64,000 bases of DNA from positions 1 to 64,000 of the forward strand of contig CALWSF010000012.1 of the NCBI GenBank assembly GCA_944384125.1, read 5' to 3'. This DNA is from an uncultured Lachnospiraceae bacterium (GTDB lineage: Bacteria > Bacillota > Clostridia > Lachnospirales > Lachnospiraceae). Positions within the stretch are counted from its first letter, which is position 1. Each line of letters opens with the position of its first letter. Under the pieces are notes generated by a model. The model worked only from the letters and a program-made list of their open reading frames with translations, was not told the DNA's origin and ran no database searches. Below, piece by piece: positions 33,877-43,154 of this stretch. Position numbers and translations under genes: made by a program.

Positions 33877-34704
33877 GTGGAAAAGGCTCACGGCGAACAG
33901 GGAAGAGAAGATAAAATTGAGAAGCTAATAAAAGAGTCATTTGGAGTTGATGACGAGACGCTGCTTCATGATTTTTTGCGTGCTCAGATAGAAGTAAAAG
34001 ACAGTCAGGTTCCACCGGAACCGGAAAATGGTTTCCAGATGCTGCTCGAAAAAATAGAGAGCAGGGGTCTTAAGGCATGTGAAGCGGACAGGTATGAAGA
34101 TACTGCGGCCTGTGAGGAGCCAAAAAGCCGGCGCCGTCTTAAACCTATGCTGAAAGTTGCACTGGCGGCGGCAGTTATAGCTGTTATGATGATGGCCATG
34201 GGTATAAGTGCAGGAGCGAGGAGAAGTTACAGTTATACGGTAAGGCAGAGAGACAGTATCAGGAATGATCTAGTGCTTAGTAATGTGGATGTAATTTTAA
34301 CGGAAGATCCATTGAATAATGCTTATAATCAGATATGGAAAGAAACAGGTATTAATGTTCTTAAATTGGCATATATTCCGGCGGAAATGGAGTATATAAA
34401 AACAGAAATAGAGAAAACCAATGCAGTCGTATATTTTAATTATAAAGGAAAAAAGTTTAAAGTTGTTCAACAAATTTCTAGGACAGGGGCCTCGGCTAAT
34501 ATTATTTCCGATCGAAAAAAAATAACACAGGTGTATAATACTTGGCTAAAAAAAGATATTGTGATAGAAAAAGGAGTAACAGATGAAGGAGAAATAGAGT
34601 ATAGCTCCTATATTATAAATAAAGATACATATTATCAATTGTCAGGAATTATAGACGGAAAAGAGTTTGAGAAAATAGTTCAAGATGTTTACTTAGAAAA
34701 TTAG
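33877..34704 (+). CDS. Membrane-anchored anti-sigma-like protein with DUF4367-type domain
   Basis: The 275-residue protein has a charged cytoplasmic part (about 1-85), one membrane helix (about 92-112) and an extracytoplasmic domain of DUF4367 type (about 120-275, with VLKLAYIPAEMEYIKTE). This layout is typical of anti-sigma factors of Clostridia. The GTG at 33877 follows GGAGGG by 6 nt. From about 34260 the coding sequence becomes much richer in A and T than its neighbours. Confidence 0.72.
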   Translation: MEKAHGEQGREDKIEKLIKESFGVDDETLLHDFLRAQIEVKDSQVPPEPENGFQMLLEKIESRGLKACEADRYEDTAACEEPKSRRRLKPMLKVALAAAVIAVMMMAMGISAGARRSYSYTVRQRDSIRNDLVLSNVDVILTEDPLNNAYNQIWKETGINVLKLAYIPAEMEYIKTEIEKTNAVVYFNYKGKKFKVVQQISRTGASANIISDRKKITQVYNTWLKKDIVIEKGVTDEGEIEYSSYIINKDTYYQLSGIIDGKEFEKIVQDVYLEN

Positions 34705-34715
34705 GGGAGATGTTT

Positions 34716-35246
34716 ATGAGAAGAAAATGGAAAATTATGATAAGCATAATTTTAATGGTGGTACTTAATGTTATTCCTGCACAAGCAGATATAGATTCTT
34801 ATTATGGTGTTCCAATTGAAAAAGCAGATTATGAAATTACGCAGTATATATCGGATAGTGTAGCTATAGCTAAATCAATTGGTCAGGAGAGAGGAAGTGT
34901 TATAGATACAGCAATAGCGCAAATTACTAATTTGGGTGGTGGAGATGTTGATGTTGTATTAATAACCACTGCTCATGTCGAGTGCGAAGAAATTAAAAAC
35001 CTTGCTATTCTTGAGCGGCAAGAAGGCAATTCTTGGAAAGAAATTTCACGTTATGAATTTACAGCATTGAAGGAAGATTTTCCCACAGAGGATCTATCTG
35101 GAATGACTAATGAATTCACAATTGAAAATTTAGATACGGATTATTATTATCGAATTAGAGGAGTTCATTGTGTTTGGGCGGAGGGAAAATCTCAGATATT
35201 TGTTACCCTTACCCCTGGCGTATTGGTAACAGAATATGAATACTAA
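34716..35246 (+). CDS. Small secreted protein of unknown function
   Basis: The 176-residue protein has a signal peptide (MRRKWK, then a hydrophobic stretch ending PAQA). The mature part is mostly beta-strand, with a segment of paired strands around TTAHVECEEIKNLAILER and a fibronectin-like YYYRIRGVH near the end. ATG at 34716 follows GGGGAG by 6 nt. It is co-directional with the DUF4367 gene 11 bp upstream and shares its high A+T content. I do not recognise the family with certainty. Confidence 0.72.
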   Translation: MRRKWKIMISIILMVVLNVIPAQADIDSYYGVPIEKADYEITQYISDSVAIAKSIGQERGSVIDTAIAQITNLGGGDVDVVLITTAHVECEEIKNLAILERQEGNSWKEISRYEFTALKEDFPTEDLSGMTNEFTIENLDTDYYYRIRGVHCVWAEGKSQIFVTLTPGVLVTEYEY

Positions 35247-35353
35247 TAACTGTAGTAAAAGTTTATTCCTTGAACAATCTAGAGAGTAAAAAAATGAGAG
35301 AAGAATACTAATTACAGCCTTTTCTTCACGTACTCGCTGAGTTTATTATTTAG

Positions 35354-35403
35354 AAAAAGACCCTCAATTATGGATTTTAATTCATAGCTGGGGGTCTTTT
35401 TTC
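35354..35403 (+). terminator. Bidirectional terminator
   Basis: AAAAAGACCC and GGGTCTTTTTT close a hairpin over an imperfect inner stem (ATTATG/CATAGC). T-runs on both strands suit the convergent ends of the secreted-protein gene and the TSCPD gene. Confidence 0.8.
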
Positions 35404-35405
35404 TC

Positions 35406-35660
35406 TTACCCCTTATTCACAGAAGCTTTATATTCCTTCAGGGCTCTTGCGAGCTGGTCCGGGCAGGATGTAGGGCGGAATCCGCAGTTGATGCCTTCGG
35501 TACGGGCGATTACCTCGTCAATATCCATGCCCTCTACGAGACGGGCAACGCCCTGTGTGTTTCCGGAGCATCCTCCCGTAAATTTTACGTTCTTTAATTT
35601 GTTGTCTTCTACTTCAAAGCTGATTTCACGGGAACAGACTCCCTGTGTCTTATATTTCAT
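35406..35660 (-). CDS. TSCPD domain protein (TIGR03905 type)
   Basis: The 84-residue protein has the domain's signatures: CSREISFE, GGCSGNTQGV with a conserved Cys, INCGFRPTSCPDQLA with the name-giving TSCPD. The four cysteines suggest metal binding. The function is not established. Ribosome site GGAGGG 7 nt upstream. Confidence 0.9.
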   Translation of the reverse strand: MKYKTQGVCSREISFEVEDNKLKNVKFTGGCSGNTQGVARLVEGMDIDEVIARTEGINCGFRPTSCPDQLARALKEYKASVNKG

Positions 35661-35696
35661 AGAGCAATCCCTCCGATTGATTAATGATTGAAACTG

Positions 35697-35726
35697 ATTA
35701 TAGCTTTATTTTAAAGCAGTTGTCAA
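35697..35726 (-). promoter_or_regulatory. Promoter of the TSCPD gene
   Basis: On the minus strand TTGACA (plus 35721-35726) and TATAAT (plus 35697-35702) have an 18-bp spacer. The -35 overlaps the opposing mtnN -35. Confidence 0.8.
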
Positions 35727-35748
35727 GTTCCTGCAAATAAATTATAAT
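35720..35748 (+). promoter_or_regulatory. Promoter of mtnN
   Basis: TTGTCA (35720-35725) and TATAAT (35743-35748) have a 17-bp spacer. The leader is about 90 nt. Confidence 0.8.
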
Positions 35749-35843
35749 AGGAGCACTTGGAAATGGCCGATAAAGCCGGTTCTAATACATATTTCAAAAG
35801 TGTTCAAGTCAAATAAATAATCAACAGAAAAGGAGAGTGCCAT

Positions 35844-36542
35844 ATGCTGGGAATAATAGGAGCAATGGATGAAGAAGTTGCCAAAATCAAGGAAGCGATG
35901 ACGGATGTGTCAGTTACAACGGTGGCCGGGATGGATTTTTACCAGGGAAAGCTTGGCGGTAAGGATACCGTAGTTGTACGTTCCGGAATCGGAAAGGTAA
36001 ATGCAGGGATGTGCAGCCAGATTCTGGCGGATAGATTTGGAATTACAGCCATCATTAATACGGGAATTGCAGGCTCTCTGCGTCCGGAAATAAATATCGG
36101 GGATGTTGTGCTTTCTGAAGATGCCGTGCAGCATGATATGGATGCCAGCGGTTTCGGGTATCGGATTGGTCAGATTCCGAGAGTGGATACATTTTCCTTT
36201 AAAGCGGATGAGAAGCTTATCAGTCTGGCGCTGGAATGCAATAAAAAGGTTAATCCGGATATTCAGGCATTTACAGGCCGCGTGGTAAGCGGTGATCAGT
36301 TTATTTCGGACAAAGCAAAAAAGGAATGGCTGATTGAACAGTTTGGAGGAAGCTGTACGGAAATGGAGGGAGCGGCCATTGCTCAGGCTGCATACATGAA
36401 CGGAATTCCCTATCTGGTTATCAGGGCAATCTCTGATAAGGCAGATGACAGTGCCGGTATGGATTATGCAGTTTTTGAGGAGCAGGCAATCCGCCACTCA
36501 GTAAATCTTTTACTGGAGATGGCTTCCCGGTACGAGGCGTAA
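35844..36542 (+). CDS. mtnN: 5'-methylthioadenosine/S-adenosylhomocysteine nucleosidase
   Basis: The 232-residue hydrolase recycles MTA and SAH by releasing adenine. It has the N-terminal IGAMDEEVAKIK with the catalytic Glu, GIGKVNAG, the FTGRVVSGDQF segment, the MEGAA glutamate that binds ribose and ISDKADD with the catalytic Asp. Ribosome site AAAGGAGAG. Confidence 0.96.
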   Translation: MLGIIGAMDEEVAKIKEAMTDVSVTTVAGMDFYQGKLGGKDTVVVRSGIGKVNAGMCSQILADRFGITAIINTGIAGSLRPEINIGDVVLSEDAVQHDMDASGFGYRIGQIPRVDTFSFKADEKLISLALECNKKVNPDIQAFTGRVVSGDQFISDKAKKEWLIEQFGGSCTEMEGAAIAQAAYMNGIPYLVIRAISDKADDSAGMDYAVFEEQAIRHSVNLLLEMASRYEA

Positions 36543-36615
36543 GGCGGAGAAAAGCTTTAATAAAACGGAACATGAAGTATCTGAAGCCGTTCTGCCAGCG
36601 GCTTTACATGAACCT

Positions 36616-36653
36616 GAAAATCGAATCAGGGCATAATTTGACGAACGATTTTC
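36616..36653 (+). terminator. Possible weak terminator after mtnN
   Basis: GAAAATCG and CGATTTTC are perfect 8-bp arms with a 22-nt loop, followed by CCCCTTTC. The rest of the 261-bp gap 36543-36803 shows no gene; a TATAAT at 36689-36694 may be a -10 for the next gene. Confidence 0.35.
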
Positions 36654-36803
36654 CCCTTTCTCATCTTCCCAAAGCCGTTTCTGGTGGCTATAATAAAAGC
36701 CATCCGGAACAGCGGCTGTGCAGCGCAGATATACCGGGCGGACAGGCCCGGCAGGCGTAGAGCGGAAGCCGGAATAAATCCGGAGAGAAAGGGGAGCTTT
36801 TTT

Positions 36804-37829
36804 ATGCTGGAATTCTTACAAACAGGAAAAGCATTGTCCGTTCTTGCTGCGATCGGAATTATCGGATTTGTCAGCAAACTGATTACACGGAGCCTCTACA
36901 AAAGATTACTGAAAGATTCGGAAAACATGGCGATGACCAGGAACAAAAACCTGAAGATACTGAAACAAAAGCTGGAAAATACATATCGTCTTAACCAGAA
37001 CATTGTAAATACTGAGGCTTACCTGGACAAGCTGATGTATGGATTTCGTTTTATGCATTTTTCTCTGGATACGTGGAACAATCTGTCTCTCCAGATGATA
37101 CTTCTGGGGCTTCTGGCCGGCGGAACAGGTTCATTTCTGTCGTACTGGTATCGTCTGGATTCGTATTATATTGTGCTGTATGCTTCTGTGGGTGCGCTTA
37201 TGGGACTGTTCCTGGCTTTTGTGGACAGCAGCTTTAATATTACGCAGAAGCAGCAGAAACTTGAGACAGTTCTCCTGGAATATGTGGACAATTCGGTGTT
37301 TGTTCGTGCGGCGCGGGAAAATGCGGGACGTGATAATTCGGCTCGTGACAATCAGATGGTTCAGGACAGGGAGCGCCTTGTACGGGAAAATGGTCTGAAG
37401 GATGGAATTGTTCAGGAAGATGAAGCGCATCGTTCCGTTGTGCGTCCGCTTCATGGGCGGAATTCAAAAGCTGAGGAGCTGCTGAGAACTGTCAGGAATA
37501 TGAAAGATGAGGATGAGACGGCTTCCTCTCTGGGAGGAGAGCTGTCGGCTCGTCAGGGGACGGAGCGGCTGAAAGGAGAGCGGGGAAAAACACTGCGCGC
37601 ATCGGAGCGGTCTGCGGCCAAGGGAGGCCCGGATGAGGAGCGCCGCAGGGATGGTCGGGAAAAAGACAGTCAGATGCAGCGGGATATAGATTATCTGAAG
37701 CAAAGTCTTGATCAGATTGCGGCCAGCCGTGATAAATCCCGGACTGATAAGGACTGGACAAAAAATCTGAGCAGTGAGGAGGCCAAGCTTCTTGGAGAGA
37801 TTATGAGAGAGTATTTTTCCGGTTCATAA
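36804..37829 (+). CDS. Membrane protein of unknown function with charged C-terminal tail
   Basis: The 341-residue protein has an N-terminal membrane helix (about 9-27), a helical segment, two more helices at about 95-150, and a long cytoplasmic tail of about 170 residues rich in Arg, Glu, Asp and Ser with coiled-coil tendency. ATG at 36804 follows GGGGAG; the open frame from 36684 has no ribosome site. It precedes pgi, which has its own promoter. I do not recognise a family. Confidence 0.72.
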   Translation: MLEFLQTGKALSVLAAIGIIGFVSKLITRSLYKRLLKDSENMAMTRNKNLKILKQKLENTYRLNQNIVNTEAYLDKLMYGFRFMHFSLDTWNNLSLQMILLGLLAGGTGSFLSYWYRLDSYYIVLYASVGALMGLFLAFVDSSFNITQKQQKLETVLLEYVDNSVFVRAARENAGRDNSARDNQMVQDRERLVRENGLKDGIVQEDEAHRSVVRPLHGRNSKAEELLRTVRNMKDEDETASSLGGELSARQGTERLKGERGKTLRASERSAAKGGPDEERRRDGREKDSQMQRDIDYLKQSLDQIAASRDKSRTDKDWTKNLSSEEAKLLGEIMREYFSGS

Positions 37830-37859
37830 AAAGATCTGGCATCCAGGGCAGGAAAATCG

Positions 37860-37888
37860 TTGATAATTGGTCTCCGGATTGCTATAAT
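37860..37888 (+). promoter_or_regulatory. Promoter of pgi
   Basis: TTGATA (37860-37865), a 17-bp spacer and TATAAT (37883-37888), with TGC directly before the -10 (extended). This is one of the best sigma-A matches in the window. Confidence 0.85.
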
Positions 37889-37965
37889 AATATAGACAAG
37901 TTTTTATCAATGTTGGGGAAGCTGCCGGAGCGCAGCCCCATGTGAGGGAAAAGGAGACGAAAAGA

Positions 37966-39315
37966 ATGGGAAGAGATGTGATCTTTGATTGTTCAAAAGC
38001 AGCTGATTTTATTCGTCAGGAGGAGTTTGATTATATAAAAACGAGTGTTCTTGCCGCCAGAGATACACTGGTTGGAAAAAGCGGGGCAGGCAATGATTAT
38101 CTTGGATGGATTGATCTTCCGGTGGATTATGATAAGGAAGAGTTCGCCCGTATTAAAGAAGCGGCGGCGAAAATCCAGAAAGATTCGGATGTCCTTCTTG
38201 TAATCGGCATTGGCGGTTCCTATCTGGGAGCCAGAGCGGCGATAGAGTTCTTATCCCACAGCTTTTATAATAATCTGCCGAAGAGCAGGCGGACTACTCC
38301 CGAAATTTATTTTGTGGGAAACAGTATCAGCAGTAAATATATCAAGGATCTGACAGATCTTTTAGAGGGAAAGGATTTCTCTATTAATATTATTTCCAAA
38401 TCCGGCACGACGACGGAACCGGCTATTGCTTTCCGTGTGTTCAAGAAATTGCTGGAGGAGAAATACGGAGCCGAGGAAGCTAAAAAGCGTATTTATGCCA
38501 CAACGGATAAGGCAAAGGGTGCTCTCAAAAATCTGGCAAATGAGGAAGGATATGAGTCCTTTGTTGTGCCGGATGATGTAGGCGGACGTTATTCTGTACT
38601 TACAGCGGTAGGTCTGCTTCCCATTGCAGTCAGCGGAGCAGATATTGATCAGCTGATGGCAGGTGCGGCATACGGCAGAGAGAAAGCACTCAATGCAGCT
38701 TTTGAGGATAACGCAGCACTGCTTTATGCAGCGGCACGCAATATTCTCTACCGTAAGGGAAAAAGTGTGGAGATTGTGGCAAATTATGAGCCGAGTCTTC
38801 ACTATGTATCAGAATGGTGGAAGCAGCTTTATGGTGAGAGTGAAGGAAAGGATCAGAAGGGAATCTATCCGGCTTCCGTTGATCTCACGACGGATCTTCA
38901 CTCCATGGGACAGTTTATTCAGGATGGCTCCAGAATTATGTTTGAAACCGTTATGGAGGTAGAAGAATCTCCGGCGGAAATAGTGCTGGAAAAAGAAGCT
39001 GTTGATACAGACGGAATGAATTATCTGGCAGGAAAGACCGTAGATTTCGTGAACAAGAGCGCGATGAACGGAACGATTCTGGCACATACGGATGGCAATG
39101 TGCCCAACTTCCTGGTAAAGATTCCGGGCATGGATGCATACAGCCTCGGCCAGCTGTTCTACTTCTTTGAGTTTGCCTGCGGAGTCAGCGGATATCTTAT
39201 GGGAGTTAATCCGTTTAATCAGCCGGGAGTAGAGAGTTATAAGAAAAATATGTTTGCGCTGCTTGGAAAGCCCGGGTTTGAAAAAGAGAGAGAAGAGCTT
39301 TTAAAGCGCCTTTAA
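37966..39315 (+). CDS. pgi: Glucose-6-phosphate isomerase
   Basis: The 449-residue enzyme interconverts glucose-6-phosphate and fructose-6-phosphate. Conserved features are [14 protein letters not shown], the phosphate-binding [10 protein letters not shown], the [14 protein letters not shown] loop and the catalytic Glu near [13 protein letters not shown]. The length fits the bacterial short type. ATG at 37966 has AAGGAGA upstream; an in-frame ATG at 37942 does not. Confidence 0.97.
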   Translation: MGRDVIFDCSKAADFIRQEEFDYIKTSVLAARDTLVGKSGAGNDYLGWIDLPVDYDKEEFARIKEAAAKIQKDSDVLLVIGIGGSYLGARAAIEFLSHSFYNNLPKSRRTTPEIYFVGNSISSKYIKDLTDLLEGKDFSINIISKSGTTTEPAIAFRVFKKLLEEKYGAEEAKKRIYATTDKAKGALKNLANEEGYESFVVPDDVGGRYSVLTAVGLLPIAVSGADIDQLMAGAAYGREKALNAAFEDNAALLYAAARNILYRKGKSVEIVANYEPSLHYVSEWWKQLYGESEGKDQKGIYPASVDLTTDLHSMGQFIQDGSRIMFETVMEVEESPAEIVLEKEAVDTDGMNYLAGKTVDFVNKSAMNGTILAHTDGNVPNFLVKIPGMDAYSLGQLFYFFEFACGVSGYLMGVNPFNQPGVESYKKNMFALLGKPGFEKEREELLKRL

Positions 39316-39373
39316 ATAAATTTTTTGAAAATGACAGATATTGATATGCAGCGACAGGCTGCAGAAAATTGTT

Positions 39374-39413
39374 CAGGAAAATGCCGCACAGATACCCGTG
39401 CGGCATTTTCCTG
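39374..39413 (+). terminator. Hairpin terminator after pgi
   Basis: A perfect 16-bp stem (CAGGAAAATGCCGCAC with GTGCGGCATTTTCCTG) encloses an 8-nt loop. The T-run lies inside the stem and the tail is weak, but the hairpin is very stable. Confidence 0.7.
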
Positions 39414-39510
39414 TTGAAATCATATTTGAAAGATATGGCTATATTCTCACATTAATCGCAGGAATATTGCCCGAACGGCAGAAAAGTAATGTACAGCAAA
39501 ACTATCATCA

Positions 39511-39519
39511 TGGTACAAT
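39511..39519 (+). promoter_or_regulatory. Possible extended -10 for the small gene at 39573
   Basis: TGGTACAAT resembles an extended -10 (TGn then TACAAT). No good -35 lies upstream. Confidence 0.35.
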
Positions 39520-39572
39520 AAGAGCTGTAAAAATAAGTATATGCAATGGAAAAGAGCGAAGAGGAGAGCAGT

Positions 39573-39839
39573 ATGTTTCGGCTGTGGGGAAAAATAATAA
39601 AGGATAATCGGATGCTGCAGGATACAGTTGTGAGTAACGGGGATTATTCCATGTCGCGGACGGCAATGGTTCTGGATGCAGTAGATCAGATGTGTTATAT
39701 TTTTGATCTGGGTCATCCTGTGTGGCTGGATAAGACGATAGAGGAGTTTAAACGCCATGATAAAGCGAGATTTACGCAGGATAATTTTGTTGAGGCTATA
39801 GAGTTTGATTATCTGGAAATTCAGGTATTGGAAGAATAA
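39573..39839 (+). CDS. Small conserved-looking protein of unknown function
   Basis: The 88-residue soluble protein has a helix-rich pattern and a DLGHPVWLDKTIEEFKRHDKARF segment that looks structured. ATG at 39573 follows AGGAGAG by 6 nt; the in-frame ATG at 39546 lacks a ribosome site. It has good codon use, an own ribosome site and a promoter-like region, so it is probably real. The function is unknown. Confidence 0.72.
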   Translation: MFRLWGKIIKDNRMLQDTVVSNGDYSMSRTAMVLDAVDQMCYIFDLGHPVWLDKTIEEFKRHDKARFTQDNFVEAIEFDYLEIQVLEE

Positions 39840-39891
39840 AGCTGCTGCACGATTCTGTGCGCAGCTCCTTTTGTGCGGGCGGGAAAAGGGC

Positions 39892-39920
39892 GTGACAAGC
39901 CCTGTAAAATATGGTAGAGT
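39892..39920 (+). promoter_or_regulatory. Promoter candidate of the CofE-like gene
   Basis: GTGACA (39892-39897), a 17-bp spacer and TAGAGT (39915-39920). Confidence 0.45.
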
Positions 39921-39962
39921 TATTGTTGAAAAATGCTGAATACACAGGATGGAGGGGTATAG

Positions 39963-41162
39963 ATGGAACGATTGATAGGTACTGTTTCCCGCGGGGTGCG
40001 TGCACCGATTATCCGCCAGGGAGATGATCTGGTTCAGATTGTAACAGATTCAGTTCTGGCTGCTGCAAAAAGTGAAGGATTTGAGCTGCGTGACAGGGAT
40101 GTTGTCGCTGTGACGGAGGCAGTTGTTGCCCGGGCTCAGGGAAATTATGCAACGGTGGAGCAGATAGCGCAGGATGTCAGAAAAAAGTTTAAGGATGCCA
40201 CAGTGGGAGTTATTTTTCCCATTCTGAGCCGGAACCGTTTTGCAATTTGCCTCAAGGGAATCGCCATGGGGTGTCGGAAGGTGGTTCTGATGCTCAGCTA
40301 TCCGTCTGATGAAGTGGGAAATCATCTGATCTCGGAGGAAGAGCTGGATGAAAGCGGAGTCAACCCCTGGAGCGACGTTCTCACGGAGGCAGAATACAGA
40401 CGTCTTTTCGGCCACAAAACCCATCCGTTTACTGGTGTGGATTATGTGGAATACTATAAAAATCTGATTGAGGACTGCGGTGCAGAGGCGGAAATTATTT
40501 TCGCCAATAATCCGCGTGCCATTTTGAATTATACGAAGTATGTTTTAAACTGTGATATACACACAAGGGCAAGAACAAAACGCCATCTGCTGAAAGCCGG
40601 TGCAAAACAGGTATATTCTCTGGATGAGATTATGACAGAAAGTATAGATGGAAGCGGATATAATGACAAATATGGCCTTCTGGGTTCCAATAAGGCGACG
40701 GAACATTCCGTGAAACTGTTCCCTATTAACTGCAGTGAATTTGTTGAGGCTGTGCAGAAGAAACTTGCAGAAGCAACCGGAAAACAGATTGAGGTAATGG
40801 TGTATGGGGACGGAGCGTTTAAGGATCCGGTAGGAAAGATATGGGAACTGGCTGATCCGGTTGTATCTCCGGCTTATACAAAGGGACTGGAGGGTACTCC
40901 CAATGAGATAAAATTAAAATATCTGGCGGACAATGATTTTGCAGACCTCTCAGGCGATGAACTGAAAGCAGCGATTTCCGATTATATACGGAAGAAAGAT
41001 GCCAGAGCGGAAAGTCTGACAGGCAATATGGTCTCTCAGGGAACGACCCCGAGAAGGCTTACGGATCTTATCGGCTCTCTTTGCGATCTGACGTCCGGAA
41101 GCGGCGATAAGGGTACTCCTATCGTTCTCATACAGGGCTATTTTGACAATTATACGAAATAA
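39963..41162 (+). CDS. Coenzyme F420-0:L-glutamate ligase (CofE)-like protein
   Basis: The 399-residue protein resembles the CofE family (GDRDDVVAVTEAVVARAQGN-like segment: DRDVVAVTEAVVARAQG near 43, SRNRFAICLKGIA near 90, GDGAFKDPVGKIWELADPV near 282). CofE adds glutamate to F420 in archaea and actinobacteria. Gut Clostridia are not known to make F420, so the substrate is probably another molecule with a phosphate or lactyl group. It has its own promoter candidate and a GGAGG ribosome site. Confidence 0.8.
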   Translation: MERLIGTVSRGVRAPIIRQGDDLVQIVTDSVLAAAKSEGFELRDRDVVAVTEAVVARAQGNYATVEQIAQDVRKKFKDATVGVIFPILSRNRFAICLKGIAMGCRKVVLMLSYPSDEVGNHLISEEELDESGVNPWSDVLTEAEYRRLFGHKTHPFTGVDYVEYYKNLIEDCGAEAEIIFANNPRAILNYTKYVLNCDIHTRARTKRHLLKAGAKQVYSLDEIMTESIDGSGYNDKYGLLGSNKATEHSVKLFPINCSEFVEAVQKKLAEATGKQIEVMVYGDGAFKDPVGKIWELADPVVSPAYTKGLEGTPNEIKLKYLADNDFADLSGDELKAAISDYIRKKDARAESLTGNMVSQGTTPRRLTDLIGSLCDLTSGSGDKGTPIVLIQGYFDNYTK

Positions 41163-41227
41163 CGTTTTATCATTCGCGGGTCGGATCGTCCGTGCAGCGG
41201 ACGGTCCGGGACATCCGGGAGGGAACT

Positions 41228-42322
41228 ATGACACAGACGATAACAGATTTTAAGTTATTTCTGGAGGACGCGAAGCAGGCTGTAACGGAACTTTCGGAGT
41301 TCAGCGGAAAAGAAAATGCGCTCCGGCAGGAGGAACAGCGGCTGGAGCGGACACTGGAGGCCGAAAAGAAGGCAGTAAATGATTCTGTAAATGCTACGGT
41401 AAAAAAACGGAGAGAGGAAATTGCACGCAGTTATGATAACGAAATCGGAAAGCTGCAGGAAAAACTCCGGAAAACCCGTAGCCGGAGAGAAAGAGCAAAA
41501 AATCAGGGGATAAAGGATCGGATAAAAGAAGAGACGATGGAGCTACATGAACATAATCGTGAGCTCAAAGTCAGAATGCGCACATTGTTTCAGGCGGACA
41601 GGGTACCGTTTTATTGCGGCAGCGGATTTTACTATGCTCTTTATTTCCCGAGAGGAATTAAAGAAATTCTGACACTTCTGATTACTTTTTCCGTATGTTT
41701 TCTGGCGATTCCATATGGAATATATATGGCTCTGCCGCAGAAAAAAACGCTTTTTCTTGTTCTTATTTATGGTGCAGCCGTCTTTATTTTCGGAGGAATT
41801 TATGTGCTGGTTGGAAATGTGACAAAGGATCGGCATATGAAAGCCCTGAAGGAAGGCAGAACAATCCGGAGCCTTATGGCATCCAACAGACGGAAAATCC
41901 GTGTGGTTACGGCATCTATCAGAAAGGACCGGGACGAGGCCATCTACAATCTGGAAAAATATGATGATGAGATTGCACAGATGGAGCAGGAACTGGAGCA
42001 GGTTACCCAGAAGAAAAAAGAGGCGCTGGGAACCTTTGAAAATGTGACAAAAACAATTATAACAGATGAGATTGTGGGGAACAGCCGTCAGAGGCTGGAA
42101 GAGCTTGCACAGGCTCATCAGGAAGTGCAGGACCGCCTGCGTTATACGGAAAAGGTTCTGAAGGAAAAGAAAATATTTATCACAGACACATATGAAAGTT
42201 ATCTGGGGAAGGAATTTCTTTATCCCGATAAACTGGATGAGCTCAAAAAAATCATGGAAAGTGACGCAGCCGTAAATTTGAGTGAGGCCATGGAAATCTA
42301 TCGCAGTCATAACAGAAAATAA
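41228..42322 (+). CDS. Coiled-coil membrane protein of unknown function
   Basis: The 364-residue protein has an N-terminal coiled coil (about 25-118), two membrane helices (about 145-165 and 172-195), and a C-terminal coiled coil (about 200-300). Both ends would lie in the cytoplasm. ATG at 41228 follows GGGAGGGA. A stem (GGATCGTCCG/CGGACGGTCC, 41182-41206) precedes the ribosome site. No catalytic motif is visible and the family is not recognised. Confidence 0.7.
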   Translation: MTQTITDFKLFLEDAKQAVTELSEFSGKENALRQEEQRLERTLEAEKKAVNDSVNATVKKRREEIARSYDNEIGKLQEKLRKTRSRRERAKNQGIKDRIKEETMELHEHNRELKVRMRTLFQADRVPFYCGSGFYYALYFPRGIKEILTLLITFSVCFLAIPYGIYMALPQKKTLFLVLIYGAAVFIFGGIYVLVGNVTKDRHMKALKEGRTIRSLMASNRRKIRVVTASIRKDRDEAIYNLEKYDDEIAQMEQELEQVTQKKKEALGTFENVTKTIITDEIVGNSRQRLEELAQAHQEVQDRLRYTEKVLKEKKIFITDTYESYLGKEFLYPDKLDELKKIMESDAAVNLSEAMEIYRSHNRK

Positions 42323-42361
42323 GCACACTCTCTGGAAAGTGCTGAACATAAGAACGGTCAG

Positions 42362-42420
42362 GATGCCGCTGCAATTTTGGAGGAAGGGGTTCCTTCCTTC
42401 TGGAGAATTGCGGCGGCATC
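42362..42420 (+). terminator. Long hairpin terminator
   Basis: GATGCCGCTGCAATT pairs with AATTGCGGCGGCATC (one G-U). An inner GGAAGG/CCTTCC stem extends it. The tail GCATATTTT is a moderate T-tract. Confidence 0.7.
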
Positions 42421-42534
42421 GCATATTTTCCGCAGCCGCTGTTTATAATAGAGTATAAGCGGCCATGGACAAGACACAGCTTGTTGTCAGGAAAATGTAT
42501 CCGGGCCGCAAACCAGCAGACAGGCGGTAGATTT

Positions 42535-43134
42535 ATGAAAATATGGGAATGGAAATTGCTCCGGAATGATCAGGAGGTATATTACTATAATTCCTCCCGG
42601 GAGGCAGTCTCGGAGGAATTTGCGCAGCGGCTGTGCCGGCTTATAAGGGAGGAAAAGGAAAGAAAAGAAAAACGCCGTGTTGTATTTCTCTGCATTGGAA
42701 CAGATCGATCGACAGGAGACAGCCTCGGACCGCTGATAGGTTATAAGCTGAAGCAGATGAGGCTGTCCGGCGCTGTTGTGTTTGGAACGCTTGACAGGCC
42801 GGTTCATGCAATGAATCTGGAAAATTATCTGGAAGTATTGAAAACCTGTTATCAGGATGCTCTCATAATTGCGGTGGATGCATCTGTGGGAAACCATGAG
42901 CATATCGGCTATGTGACACTGGGAAAAGGCGCTCTTAAACCGGGGCTGGGAGTCAGCAAAGAACTTCGGGCGGTTGGAGATATATTTATTACCGGGATTG
43001 TGGGAAGCTGCGGGAATTATGATCCGCTTATGCTTCAGAGTGTCCGCCTGTCCATTGTGATGCAGATGGCGGACTGTATTGCCCGCAGTATCGGGCTTGT
43101 CGAAAACTTATCTGTGGGTGCGGCCATTGTTTGA
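42535..43134 (+). CDS. yyaC: Spore protease YyaC (DUF1256)
   Basis: This 199-residue protein matches the YyaC/DUF1256 family, related to the GPR spore protease: VFLCIGTDRSTGDSLGPLIG near 45, FGTLDRPVHAMNL near 80, AVDASVG and a GVSKELRAVGDI segment. It indicates a spore-forming lineage. ATG at 42535 follows AGGCGG. The expected sporulation-specific promoter was not identified with confidence. Confidence 0.9.
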   Translation: MKIWEWKLLRNDQEVYYYNSSREAVSEEFAQRLCRLIREEKERKEKRRVVFLCIGTDRSTGDSLGPLIGYKLKQMRLSGAVVFGTLDRPVHAMNLENYLEVLKTCYQDALIIAVDASVGNHEHIGYVTLGKGALKPGLGVSKELRAVGDIFITGIVGSCGNYDPLMLQSVRLSIVMQMADCIARSIGLVENLSVGAAIV

Positions 43135-43154
43135 CAAGTTTTTTGTAACGCCTG

